64,000 nucleotides of DNA, from assembly GCA_003963115.1 (NCBI GenBank), contig RXJQ01000013.1:1-64000 (forward strand), given 5' to 3'. The stretch is from Burkholderiales bacterium. Its GTDB lineage: Bacteria > Pseudomonadota > Gammaproteobacteria > Burkholderiales > Burkholderiaceae_C. A program made the position numbers and the translations under genes. Positions within the stretch are counted from its first letter, which is position 1, and every line of letters begins with the position of its first letter. Below the pieces are notes generated by a model, which had not been told where the DNA came from, made no database searches, and was given only the letters and a program-made list of their open reading frames with translations. Shown one piece after another: positions 1 through 7,721 of the stretch.

Positions 1-260
1 CCGCTGCTGCAAAAAGCAGCAGGGTATGGGGATAACGTGGCTCAAATTTGGACGTGACGGATGCCCTTTAGTGGCTCAGTTTTGCTCGTGATTCAACAAG
101 ATGGTTGGCTCATCGCACGCCATCCCTTGATGCGCTATCGAACTGACCGCTCTACTTTACGGGTAGACATCCCAACTTCGGGGGATGAGCTGGTGCCATT
201 TCATCCCGCACAATCACGATCGGCTCGCAATCGTGGAGTCAAAGAATAAATGAGGGAACG

Positions 261-821
261 ATGGCCGCAAGACCATTCATTGTGTTGGGCGATCAGACGG
301 ATCATGGTGGCGTGGTCATCGAAGCTTCTGTGATGACGGACACGCACGGCAAAGGCATTGCGCGTGTGGGAGATCAGGTCACCTGCCCCAAGCGCAACCA
401 CGGCACCACAGTCATCGTGACGGGTGATCCAACCATGATTATTGACGGCAAGCCTGCCGCTCGACATGGTGACAAGTGCGCATGTGGCGCCACGCTGATA
501 TCCAGTCAGTTCGTGAGCACGGTTGGCGATGGGGCGTCGTCTGGCGCGCAAACATCGTCAAGCCAGGCGCAACGAAGCGCGGCCACAGCAGGCGTTTTTG
601 CCGCATACGTTGAGCACCCAACAACCACGACCGCCGCCGATGACGATCTGGAGTACTTCTTTGTTGCCGAGCGCGACGATGGGCGCCCAGTTCCTCTGGC
701 CTATCGCATCAATGGCGATGAGGGCAAGTTGCATGAGGGGCGCCTCGGCCACAACGGTGAGACCAAAGCCTTTCCGATGTCAACGCGCGGTGAACCTGTC
801 TTTTGGATTCCAACGGTATGA
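261..821 (+). CDS. PAAR-domain protein of type VI secretion
   Basis: This 186-residue protein has a PAAR domain over about residues 1-95. The repeated Gly/Asp/His pattern (GDQTDHGG, GDQVTCPK, DGKPAARHGDKCACGATL) is that of the cone that caps the VgrG spike and binds a metal at its tip. A Ser/Ala/Gln-rich linker (about 95-125) leads to a C-terminal extension of about 60 residues (LEYFFVAERDDGRPVPLAYR and onward), which often serves as an adaptor for a downstream effector. Its stop codon overlaps the ATG of the next gene (ATGA), so the two are translationally coupled. No VgrG, Hcp or sheath genes lie in the window; they may lie upstream of base 1. The PAAR call is secure; the adaptor role is inferred. 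Confidence 0.9.
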   Translation: MAARPFIVLGDQTDHGGVVIEASVMTDTHGKGIARVGDQVTCPKRNHGTTVIVTGDPTMIIDGKPAARHGDKCACGATLISSQFVSTVGDGASSGAQTSSSQAQRSAATAGVFAAYVEHPTTTTAADDDLEYFFVAERDDGRPVPLAYRINGDEGKLHEGRLGHNGETKAFPMSTRGEPVFWIPTV

Positions 822-1426
822 CGATCGACGCACAAACCAGAAAGCTGGCGGCCATTGCCTATGGTGAATCATCTGGCGCCAATGACCCGAACGAGATCGG
901 CGGTATCGCATGGGCCGTTGCCAACAGAGCGCGTGTCTGGGGCGGTAAGACCATCGAGGAGATGCTGTCGGCCGATCCGAACTACACCTATGTCGTTAAG
1001 GACGGAAGCCCTCGGTACAACCGATTCATGAAGTCTGACGAGGCGGCCATCCAGGCCGATTCAGGCATGGCATTGGCCTTGAAATGTGCCCAGAACGCCT
1101 TGGCCAACACCGGCAACGATCCGTCGAACGGCGCGTACTGGTGGGATGGCTTGGACTTCAAGACCAACTACGCTGGTCATCCCAAGGTACGGGACGGATT
1201 TCACTTCTCGGCGCCCGAGCACAACATCTATGACGTCAAAGAGACGAGCCATGAGACGACGATCTACTGGAAGGTGCGCGACAAGAAGACGGGCAATGAG
1301 GTGAACTCGAAAGTCCGGGGCAAGTTCAAGTATGTGTGGGTGTCTACCGCAGCATACGGTGGAACCATCTTCTGGAAGCACGACGCCGACTACCTGACGG
1401 CAACCGGCGGAAAGGCCCACCGATGA
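818..1426 (+). CDS. putative T6SS peptidoglycan-hydrolase effector
   Basis: The protein has 202 residues. The start at 818 was chosen because it overlaps the PAAR stop codon (ATGA). The N-terminal stretch LAAIAYGESSGAND followed by GGIAWAVANRARVW resembles the SleB/cell-wall-hydrolase-like lysozyme fold, in which a conserved Glu (here in AYGES) is the candidate catalytic residue. Later aromatic-rich segments (GAYWWDGLDF, GFHFSAPEHN) fit a glycan-binding cleft. There is no signal peptide, as expected for cargo delivered on a PAAR spike. The next gene encodes an exported protein overlapping by ATGA, the usual effector/immunity layout for a periplasm-acting toxin. The lysozyme-like assignment rests on motif resemblance only; an amidase or endopeptidase activity is possible. 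Confidence 0.68.
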   Translation: MTIDAQTRKLAAIAYGESSGANDPNEIGGIAWAVANRARVWGGKTIEEMLSADPNYTYVVKDGSPRYNRFMKSDEAAIQADSGMALALKCAQNALANTGNDPSNGAYWWDGLDFKTNYAGHPKVRDGFHFSAPEHNIYDVKETSHETTIYWKVRDKKTGNEVNSKVRGKFKYVWVSTAAYGGTIFWKHDADYLTATGGKAHR

Positions 1427-2082
1427 AGCGCATCCTCGCTTTGCTGATGGTGCCGGTGTTGGCTCAAGCGGCAACCACCTTCGATGGTTACGAGGCCTTC
1501 TATGCCTCCTTTCCTGACGCACTCTTTCATGGTGATGGCATCCAACTCCAGCCTTATGCCATGGAAGGCGACGACGAAATGCGCTACGGCTGGCAAGGCG
1601 TGGCTGCGGGCCGTCGGCAAGTGCTTGAGGTACGTGATGGCGTGCTGACGATCAATGGTCGCGTGTTGAAGCGCAACCGGATTCAACCGTTTCCGGGTGA
1701 AGCAGTTAGCGATACGGACCTGGGTATGGGAACCGTGGCTTACTTCTCCTCTGGCTGGACTTGTGTCGAGAACACGCCGACATCTGCGTCTGGTTCTGCT
1801 GTGCGGCACCGGGTCGTTTATCTGATCAAACGTGGCGCAAAGGGATACGAAGCTTGGAAGTTGTCTAGCCTCTTTGCGCATTGCACATCGATCCGCGTGA
1901 CGGGGAAAGAGGTTTTGGTGCAGGAGGCGACCTACCGTTACGTGGACGGCCAAGAAAATCCGGTAGGCGTGAATTTCAGAGTGTTCTCGCTGAACCAAGG
2001 CCGATTCGTTCCAACCGATATGAGGCGATCCATCACCTTCGTGGAGCCTGGCAATGTGTACAAATTCGCCTTGGATAAATAG
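1423..2082 (+). CDS. candidate periplasmic immunity protein
   Basis: The 219-residue product begins MKRILALLMVPVLAQAATTF, a clear Sec signal peptide with a likely cleavage after AQA. The mature part has no family I recognise and no membrane span; it is rich in beta-prone segments. It starts inside the stop codon of the putative cell-wall hydrolase (ATGA), so the two are made together. An exported protein coupled to a peptidoglycan-targeting T6SS effector is most simply its cognate immunity protein, protecting the producer's periplasm. That function is inferred from position and export signal only. A frame extending upstream to 1336 exists but would destroy the signal peptide and is not favoured. 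Confidence 0.62.
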   Translation: MKRILALLMVPVLAQAATTFDGYEAFYASFPDALFHGDGIQLQPYAMEGDDEMRYGWQGVAAGRRQVLEVRDGVLTINGRVLKRNRIQPFPGEAVSDTDLGMGTVAYFSSGWTCVENTPTSASGSAVRHRVVYLIKRGAKGYEAWKLSSLFAHCTSIRVTGKEVLVQEATYRYVDGQENPVGVNFRVFSLNQGRFVPTDMRRSITFVEPGNVYKFALDK

Positions 2083-2420
2083 CTAAACCATGACGGGTAA
2101 AAGGTGACATAGATCGACGCGTCAGTCCTTCCTAACCACGAAACGCGTCACCTTTCACCGAACGGCGTTGCACTGTGCCCACGATGTGGTCGACAACTCT
2201 TTCAGCCCGCTTCCACGCCTAACCTGTGCGAAACCGCTGAATCAATACAGGCCTTTATCGTCAATTTATTGCTGTAAATAATATGGGATTATCTGAGAGG
2301 CGACTGATTTTCACCCTCCGGTGGCGTGCAGCGATGAATATTCCACGCTCGAAGCATGTACGCAATTGATTCGTAATTTGATTTGATGATCGTCCGAAAT
2401 TTGTGTCGGCGCCAGCACCG
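2083..2420. other. 338-bp intergenic stretch between convergent operons
   Basis: No gene is supported here. The stretch separates the rightward T6SS genes from the leftward sigma/Ntn-hydrolase operon and is richer in A and T near its right end (about 2255-2350) than its flanks. It holds the hairpin listed separately and no recognisable promoter for either neighbour, both of which end here. Confidence 0.6.
2100..2155 (+). terminator. possible terminator hairpin after the T6SS genes
   Basis: AAAGGTGAC at 2100-2108 is the exact reverse complement of GTCACCTTT at 2147-2155, giving a 9-bp stem around a 38-base loop. The loop also holds two copies of ACGCGT that could pair with each other. It lies 18 bases after the stop of the exported protein. 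The long loop and absence of a T tract make a classical intrinsic terminator doubtful; it could instead be an operator-like repeat. Confidence 0.3.
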
Positions 2421-2654
2421 CTACGGACTTTCTTTTTTTGGCGGCTTTAGGTTTTGCCTTAGCTCAAGAACTAAGCCGTCAACAAAATTCGTATTCAAAA
2501 TAGGGTCGCTTTTTGGGGATTGGGCCAAGCCCATTTTCAGCAATTTATCTGTTTGCGCAAGCTTAATGAGCACGGCCTCCACGGCCTCATTTGTTTGTTC
2601 CAGGCTTTTGTTCTGACCTGCAAGCATCGCTGTCTTCTTGATTATTTTTTTCAT
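2421..2654 (-). CDS. small hypothetical protein, last gene of Ntn-hydrolase operon
   Basis: This 77-residue, Lys-rich, mostly helical protein starts MKKIIKKTAMLAGQNKSLEQ and has no recognisable domain, signal peptide or membrane span. Its ATG overlaps the stop codon of the Ntn-hydrolase gene (ATGA), and a GGAG motif lies about 7 bases upstream inside the end of that gene, so translation initiation is well supported. Its size, charge and coupling suggest an accessory or regulatory subunit for the hydrolase, but this is only inference. Confidence 0.6.
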   Translation of the reverse strand: MKKIIKKTAMLAGQNKSLEQTNEAVEAVLIKLAQTDKLLKMGLAQSPKSDPILNTNFVDGLVLELRQNLKPPKKESP

Positions 2655-4030
2655 TGCGTCGCTCCTTTGCTGGAAGAGTCAGGCTCATCCCTTGCAGGGA
2701 TGACTGTTTTGTCGGCAAAGCGTGTGCCCGCTTGAGGCTGCTCTGCTGCCCCCGCCCTTCGATTGACGAAGTAGTGTGGATTAAGTTCCGGTTTGAAGTA
2801 GTGCTTACGCTCCACCCACACGAAGCCATCTCCCCGTGTAATTACCGCGACGTCGACGGGCCCCCCCACAGTTTCATCCTCATACATCGACACTCGCTTC
2901 TGAAACGAACTCAAGCCGACCAATGTGGCAGCGACTTGTGCGAGTTCGTTTTTGGGCAAGTGAGCAATGGATTGGATGATGGGGTCATAATACTTTTCAT
3001 CCCGTCTTTTGCGAATTTCTTCAAAGAGGGCTACCATGCCATCTTGAATCAATGGTATCACGCGCTCCTTGTATTCATTTTTCTTTGCTTTATTGGTCCG
3101 TGGGTAGCCATCAATAATGGCTTCCGCTTGTTGGATAACGAACGAACTTAGGTTCCGTATCATCGATGTATGAACCTGCATGCTGGAGCCATAGAGGAAG
3201 TTCTCGGCCACTTCAGTTTGGGCAAATGTACGAATGGCCGCTGGCTCCGAGCCCGTTATCCGCAGCACCCCGCCTATATTTCGATGTTTAAGACGGTCGC
3301 CAAATACGCCGGCTACTTCGAATTCTTGGAGTGCAGGCAGATAATCTTTGTTGCCAAAACCAGAAATCACAATATTCGATATGGTTTCTGGCATGACCCC
3401 TTCCTTTTCGACAAGGAGGCGTGCGAGCTCATACAGGAGCTCAGTGCGAGTTTGTGTGGCAGTCTGAATGTATGGAACGGACTCCAAATAGATACGCTTG
3501 GACATCCGCGTAATGACGTCCGCGCTGTGGCCCATTGCCGGGTGTGATGGTTTAGATTTCCATCGTTCAATAGTTCGCCTTAGGGCCTCATCCAGGCCCA
3601 AGTCGACCATATAGTCTTCAGTCCATCCCTTGTGAAAACCATACTGTTCAAAAACTATCTCAACGGCCAGTTCCTTGAGATTCAGGATGCAATTGCGCAG
3701 GGAGTCAAGAATGAAATCTTCTTGGGCCTCGCTGGGAAACAGTTCCGTACGTCCGGCGAGGAATTGAAAGAACGCTTCAGAGTAGCCTTCCAGTCGGTCG
3801 AATGACCTCGAGCCCAGCTGCTCACGGAAGACCTTGATGACGGTTTCCCATGGTAGGTTCGTCAGCAGCGAACTGTTGTTCACCATGATGCCTACGGGCT
3901 GGCTGCTTGATAGCATGAACAGCTTGTCAGCGTGGTACAGCTTCGTGCGGTAATTGTGACAAACGCTGGCAGCGCTATCGCTGGCCATCGCCACGCCCAG
4001 CCGATTTAACACGGCGACTTCTGCGGTCAT
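2651..4030 (-). CDS. proteasome-like Ntn-hydrolase family protein, Thr at residue 2
   Basis: This 459-residue protein opens MTAEVAVLNRLGVAMASDSA, followed by KLYHADKLFMLSSSQPVGIM. That layout (short strand, VAMASDSA turn, then a K-x-F strand) is typical of proteasome/HslV-type N-terminal-nucleophile hydrolases and matches a widespread uncharacterised bacterial family. I chose the ATG at 4030 because AAGGAG sits 5 bases upstream; the earlier GTG at 4036 would overlap that site. With this start Thr is residue 2, and removal of Met would expose a Thr nucleophile. The remaining roughly 300 residues are helical with no known domain. The gene is third in a coupled operon after a sigma-like factor, divergent from a ubiquitin-like conjugation operon. 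Fold by motif resemblance; activity untested. Confidence 0.72.
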   Translation of the reverse strand: MTAEVAVLNRLGVAMASDSAASVCHNYRTKLYHADKLFMLSSSQPVGIMVNNSSLLTNLPWETVIKVFREQLGSRSFDRLEGYSEAFFQFLAGRTELFPSEAQEDFILDSLRNCILNLKELAVEIVFEQYGFHKGWTEDYMVDLGLDEALRRTIERWKSKPSHPAMGHSADVITRMSKRIYLESVPYIQTATQTRTELLYELARLLVEKEGVMPETISNIVISGFGNKDYLPALQEFEVAGVFGDRLKHRNIGGVLRITGSEPAAIRTFAQTEVAENFLYGSSMQVHTSMIRNLSSFVIQQAEAIIDGYPRTNKAKKNEYKERVIPLIQDGMVALFEEIRKRRDEKYYDPIIQSIAHLPKNELAQVAATLVGLSSFQKRVSMYEDETVGGPVDVAVITRGDGFVWVERKHYFKPELNPHYFVNRRAGAAEQPQAGTRFADKTVIPARDEPDSSSKGATQ

Positions 4031-4071
4031 CCCCACTCCTTGTAGCCCGACGTCACTAGCGTCGATAGTGC

Positions 4072-4452
4072 TTACTTATCGATTTTCTTTTTCAGCAACT
4101 CTACAGCAAGACGCTCAATATCTATTTGGTCTGGCGTCTGTTTTGAACTAAATGCGGCTGACAAATTAGGGGATAGCTGAGGTTTGGACTGAGCAAGCTT
4201 GCGCAGATAGGAAACCAATACTCCGGCACCAGCACCACTATTCGTTGACGAAGCTCGCTTCGAGGAGGGCGTCTTGAGCGGGGTTGTTTTGACTGAGCCT
4301 TGGAGTTGCGGCTTGAGGATGGACGCGACTTGTGCGTGAGCCAGCTCGGCTTGCGCCCCAGCTTCTCTTAGAACGTCAGCATCGGAAGACTCAAGTAGAA
4401 GCCGCTCTGCGGCATCCACAAGTCGGATATTGCGTGAGCTCGGGGTAGTCAT
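4072..4452 (-). CDS. hypothetical protein coupled to sigma-like factor
   Basis: The 126-residue product has a helical N-terminal part rich in Ala, Glu and Leu (AAERLLLESSDADVLREAGA), a central Ser/Thr/Lys/Pro-rich flexible stretch and a C-terminal helix ending in KKKIDK. I recognise no family. Its ATG overlaps the stop of the sigma-like gene (ATGA). A small coupled protein next to a sigma factor could be an anti-sigma factor, or an adaptor for the Ntn-hydrolase that follows after 41 bases; neither is shown by the sequence. Confidence 0.72.
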   Translation of the reverse strand: MTTPSSRNIRLVDAAERLLLESSDADVLREAGAQAELAHAQVASILKPQLQGSVKTTPLKTPSSKRASSTNSGAGAGVLVSYLRKLAQSKPQLSPNLSAAFSSKQTPDQIDIERLAVELLKKKIDK

Positions 4453-5006
4453 GGTTCAATGCCCTTGAAAGCAACTAGCTTGCGGCGGATGCGCCGCTGT
4501 ATCGTTGCGTATTGGGTTGGTGTAAGTCCGAGTTCGACGCGAATGGCCTCGGGAGATTGATTCTCGGCCATCGAAACGAGCACGGAAAACGCAACTTCAT
4601 CCCCTTCGAACAGAGTCTGCACCTGGGTGAGAGTCTGCTTGGCTCCGAGTTGCTTGTCTGGGGTGTGCTGACCCGAAGCACGGAGCATGAATGCTTCGTC
4701 GGCTGGTGATAGGTCAGACTCACTGACCTCGATCTTTCCCGAGTGCCGCTCGTCGTAAGCAATGCTGCGCATGGTTTGCGCAAGGAAGGCGGCAAGGGCC
4801 ACGCACTTAGGCCAGCGCCTTGTCCCTTCAAGTCCCCGCGCAATCGCCTCCTGCAGAAGGTCCTCCCACGTCCATGCCGTCCCGGCGGAGCGTAGGCGTG
4901 CGATTTGTCGTAGCCGTACAGCATCAGCGGCGCTGAGCTGTGCCAAGGCAGCTCGGAGCTCGTCTGTGCTGGCCAGGTCGGCCCGGATGTTTGGCTCATT
5001 TTTCAT
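4449..5006 (-). CDS. sigma-70-like (ECF-type) regulator
   Basis: This 185-residue protein has two regions matching the two-domain ECF sigma layout. A region-2-like segment includes TWEDLLQEAIARGLEGTRRW and a downstream AFLAQTMRSIAYDERH helix. A region-4-like segment at the C-terminus (SPEAIRVELGLTPTQYATIQ, then RRIRRKLVAF) has the form of a DNA-binding helix-turn-helix. The middle linker is acidic. It heads a four-gene leftward operon with ATGA coupling to the next gene, and its 5' end faces the ubiquitin-like operon across 144 bases. It could direct transcription of either operon, or it may be a sigma-like HTH protein without promoter specificity. No strong ribosome binding site precedes the ATG. 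Confidence 0.72.
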   Translation of the reverse strand: MKNEPNIRADLASTDELRAALAQLSAADAVRLRQIARLRSAGTAWTWEDLLQEAIARGLEGTRRWPKCVALAAFLAQTMRSIAYDERHSGKIEVSESDLSPADEAFMLRASGQHTPDKQLGAKQTLTQVQTLFEGDEVAFSVLVSMAENQSPEAIRVELGLTPTQYATIQRRIRRKLVAFKGIEP

Positions 5007-5150
5007 GGGGTTATCGCTGTATGCGGGCGACAGGGCCTTTCACAGACATCACATCAGAAAAATTTTCTCATGCTCGAAATGTCCGGGCGAGGCTTCTCAA
5101 GCCGCACATAACGGTGTGGGGGCAACAATGCCCCGATAGAAAGGCAGACG
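5007..5150. promoter_or_regulatory. divergent promoter region between sigma/Ntn and Ubl operons
   Basis: This 144-base gap separates two oppositely oriented operons and must carry promoters for at least one, probably both. An AT-rich tract, GAAAAATTTTC at about 5048-5058, is a near palindrome suitable as a regulator site. AAGGCAG, 4 bases before the ATG at 5151, is the likely ribosome binding site for the Ubl-E2 gene. I could not assign -35/-10 elements confidently. Confidence 0.5.
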
Positions 5151-5816
5151 ATGAACGACCAGACCAAACCTCAGTCCGACGTGAACCGTACCTACCAGGT
5201 TCGAATCGACAAGGACCTGTATCAAACCTTCGAGTCCCATCCGACGGCGACTGAGCTCCTGGCCCTGGCCAAGAAGCTGCCGACGGAGCATGCCCTCTAC
5301 AGCAAACAGCCTGGCGAGCAGCCTAAGCGCATCGCGCCGGACGAGCGGGTTGACCTCACCCAACCGGGCGTCGAGCGCTTCGTTACGCTGCCGCTGGACC
5401 AGACCGAGGGTTTGGGGGCAGGGCGCCGCGACTTCAGTCTCCCGGCGGAAGACATGGAGTGGCTCGAACTGGGGGGCAAGCGCTACGAGCTGGTCACGGA
5501 AGCCGGTGTGCAGCGTGTCGTCATCTATGAATTGTCTGTGCCGCCCGGCTACAACGTGGCGGCGACCTCTGCCCACGTCAAAATCGAACCGGGTTACCCG
5601 GACGTGCAAATCGACATGGTCTGGTTCCACCCGGCCCTGACGCTCACGTCTGGGCGCCCCATTAGTGCTGTCTGTGACGAGAGCTTCGACGGCAAAAGCT
5701 GGCAGCGCTGGAGCCGCCACCGCACGGGGACCAACCCCTGGCGCCCTGGCCTGGACAACCTGGCAACCCACTTCGGCCTCATCGAGGAGTGGTTGGCTCG
5801 GGAGTTGCGCAAGTAA
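5151..5816 (+). CDS. ubiquitin-like domain fused to prokaryotic E2 (family E)
   Basis: This 221-residue protein has two parts. Residues 13-82 match the multiubiquitin-type beta-grasp family (YQVRIDKDLYQTFES, later DERVDLTQPGVERFVTLP). Residues 93-221 match the Prok-E2_E family (RRDFSLPAEDMEWLELGG, VPPGYN, PGYPDVQIDMVWFHPAL, SFDGKSWQRWSRHRTGTNPW, RPGLDNLATHFGLIEEW). The only Cys in the whole protein is C175, just before the FDGKSWQRWSRHR motif. The Ubl is N-terminal and has no free Gly-Gly end; GLGAGRR (88-93) between the domains could be a processing site. Such fused Ubl-E2 genes occur with E1-JAB and DUF6527 genes in operons described as bacterial ubiquitination-like systems, which is what follows here. 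Confidence 0.92.
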   Translation: MNDQTKPQSDVNRTYQVRIDKDLYQTFESHPTATELLALAKKLPTEHALYSKQPGEQPKRIAPDERVDLTQPGVERFVTLPLDQTEGLGAGRRDFSLPAEDMEWLELGGKRYELVTEAGVQRVVIYELSVPPGYNVAATSAHVKIEPGYPDVQIDMVWFHPALTLTSGRPISAVCDESFDGKSWQRWSRHRTGTNPWRPGLDNLATHFGLIEEWLARELRK

Positions 5817-5839
5817 GGTCAGTCCCGAAAGGACCGTGC

Positions 5840-7231
5840 ATGCAAACATCGCTCATCCTCACTAGCGAGCAACGGCAGCAACTCGCCCAGCACCTGCTTC
5901 CCGCCGACGGCTGCGAAGCTGTTGCGGTGGTGCTGTGCGGCATGGCACAGACCAACGGTTGCCGTCGCCTCATCGCCCGTGAAATCCACCTGGTGCCGCA
6001 TGACGTATGCACTGTTCGCCAGCCCGACCGGGTGACCTGGCCAACGGAGGTGATGCTGCCATGGCTGGCCGTGGCAGAAAAGCGCAACCATGCTGTCCTG
6101 AAAATCCATGGGCACTGGGGCTTCAACCGGTTCTCTGAAACCGATGACCATGCCGATCAGCAACTGTTCCCGTCTATCTATTCCTGGGTGGGCGGCATAG
6201 CCGTGCACGGCAGTGCGGTGCTATTGAATGACGGTAGCTTGTTTGGCCGTATCGTCAACGAGCGCGGCGGCTTTGAGCCGTTCGACACCGTACACGTAGT
6301 AGGTGATGACATCGAAATTTTCCGGTATGAAGCGCTGGAGCGTGAGGTGCCAGGCCATGCGCGCCGCATCGCCCAAACCTTCGGCAGCAAAACCTTCGAA
6401 ACGCTCCGGCGACTCAAGGTGGGTGTGGTCGGCGTGTCTGGTACGGGCAGCCCTGTGGTCGAGCAGCTGGCGCGCAACTGCGTTGGAACACTGGTTCTCG
6501 TTGACCCAGACCATATCGAACACAAGAATCTCAACCGCATCGTCAACTCGACTTGGGCCGATGCGGATGCTGCGACCCTGAAGGTCGATGTTGCCAAGCG
6601 CGCCATCACTGCCATGGGGCTGGGAACTGAGGTTACGACCTTCGCCACGACGCTGTTCGACCGAGATGTCGTCAAAGAGCTGTCGACGTGCGACCTGCTC
6701 ATCGGCTGCATGGACACCATCGATGGGCGGCACCTGCTCAACAAGCTAGCGACCTTTTACAGCATTCCGTACTTTGACCTTGGTGTCAAAATCGTTGCCG
6801 ATGGCGAGGGTGGCGTGAGCCAGGTCGTGGGGACTGTGCATTACCTCCGACCTGGCGGTTCCAGTTTGCTTAGCCGCAAGGTCTACGGCCTCGAACATGT
6901 TCGCGCTGCAGGACTCAAACGTACGGACCCGGAGAACTATGCCCAGCTGCTCGAAGAAGGTTATATCCGCGGCATCCAGGAAGACAGGCCCGCGGTCGTG
7001 CAGCTCAACACCCTCCTGGCCAGCCTAGCGGTCAACGAGGTATTGGCGCGCCTGCATCCCTACCGGCTTGACGCCAATGGCTTCTACAACGTAACACGTG
7101 TCAGTTTGAGCCACGGCTTTCTCACCTACGAGCACGACGGCGAGCCTTGCACAGTGCTGGCTCGCCATGTCGGGCGTGGCGACGTAGAGCCACTGTTGGA
7201 CAACCCTGAGCTGAGCATCAAAACAAAATGA
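5840..7231 (+). CDS. JAB deubiquitinase-like / ThiF-E1 fusion
   Basis: The 463-residue product has an N-terminal JAB/JAMM-like domain and a C-terminal ThiF/E1 adenylating domain. The JAMM motif is H90-G-H92-(6 residues)-S99-E-T-D102, one residue shorter than the usual H-x-H-x7-S-x2-D, with E26 as candidate upstream Glu. The E1 part has the nucleotide-binding loop VGVVGVSGTGSPV (about 194-206), the acidic strand LVLVDPDHIEHKNLNR (219-233) and LLIGCMDTIDGR. It would adenylate the C-terminus of the Ubl and pass it to the E2, while the JAB could process or remove it. The start at 5840 follows AAAGGA; the next gene overlaps by ATGA. The family assignment is firm; activity of the shortened JAMM motif is uncertain. 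Confidence 0.9.
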   Translation: MQTSLILTSEQRQQLAQHLLPADGCEAVAVVLCGMAQTNGCRRLIAREIHLVPHDVCTVRQPDRVTWPTEVMLPWLAVAEKRNHAVLKIHGHWGFNRFSETDDHADQQLFPSIYSWVGGIAVHGSAVLLNDGSLFGRIVNERGGFEPFDTVHVVGDDIEIFRYEALEREVPGHARRIAQTFGSKTFETLRRLKVGVVGVSGTGSPVVEQLARNCVGTLVLVDPDHIEHKNLNRIVNSTWADADAATLKVDVAKRAITAMGLGTEVTTFATTLFDRDVVKELSTCDLLIGCMDTIDGRHLLNKLATFYSIPYFDLGVKIVADGEGGVSQVVGTVHYLRPGGSSLLSRKVYGLEHVRAAGLKRTDPENYAQLLEEGYIRGIQEDRPAVVQLNTLLASLAVNEVLARLHPYRLDANGFYNVTRVSLSHGFLTYEHDGEPCTVLARHVGRGDVEPLLDNPELSIKTK

Positions 7232-7668
7232 GTCTATTCAATAGGTTTGTGAAATGGTTCGACAACCTGACTTCGGACAAGTTAGATAGGCGCCCTGGCG
7301 CAAAGGGACGCACTGAGTCACGGCGAACCAAGCCGCCACGCGACATCGAACCTCCGGCCCCTCCTAGCCCGAGGTACACCTGGTCGCGTGTTGAAGACCG
7401 GCCTGACAAGTTGGCTGTGGGAACCGTCTACCTTATAGGTGACACGGCAAAACCGTGGAGGGCCGCCCTGGTGTGCCCCTGCGGCTGCGGCGCAGCCATC
7501 GACTTGAGTTTGGTGCCCAATGACGACCCGGGCTGGCAGGCGACCATCACTCCGACAGGCCAGATTTCATTGCATCCTTCTGTCTGGCGCAGCAAGGGAT
7601 GCAAGAGCCACTTCATTCTTCGAAACGGCGCTGTTCATTGGACAAAGCCTGAGCGACGTGCTCACTAG
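7228..7668 (+). CDS. DUF6527-family Cys-rich protein of Ubl operon
   Basis: This 146-residue protein has a basic, Pro-rich N-terminal 55 residues, then a compact domain with VGTVYLIG, LVCPCGCGAAIDLSLV (C83, C85, C87) and SVWRSKGCKSHFILRNGAVHW (C125, H128). The spaced Cys/His residues suggest a bound zinc. I recognise the pattern as DUF6527, found in bacterial operons with Ubl, E2 and E1 genes. Its ATG overlaps the E1 stop codon (ATGA), which ties it to the system. A ligase-like or substrate-recognition role would be attractive but is not shown by the sequence. Confidence 0.85.
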   Translation: MSLFNRFVKWFDNLTSDKLDRRPGAKGRTESRRTKPPRDIEPPAPPSPRYTWSRVEDRPDKLAVGTVYLIGDTAKPWRAALVCPCGCGAAIDLSLVPNDDPGWQATITPTGQISLHPSVWRSKGCKSHFILRNGAVHWTKPERRAH

Positions 7669-7721
7669 CTCATCGCGGTGGTAAGAAGTGAAGTAGAAAA
7701 CCAGAAGGTGGAGGCCATGCA

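Noticed and set aside
3-21. Self-complementary CTGCTGCAAAAAGCAGCAG resembling a terminator hairpin
   Set aside because: It has no T tract and reads through as plausible coding sequence (PLLQKAAG) of an upstream gene, so the repeat is probably coincidental.
1-249. Two possible short reading frames: an 18-codon tail ending at TGA 55-57, and a 62-codon frame from 61 to 249
   Set aside because: The first could be the end of an upstream gene but is too short to identify. The second has no convincing ribosome binding site and no recognisable family.
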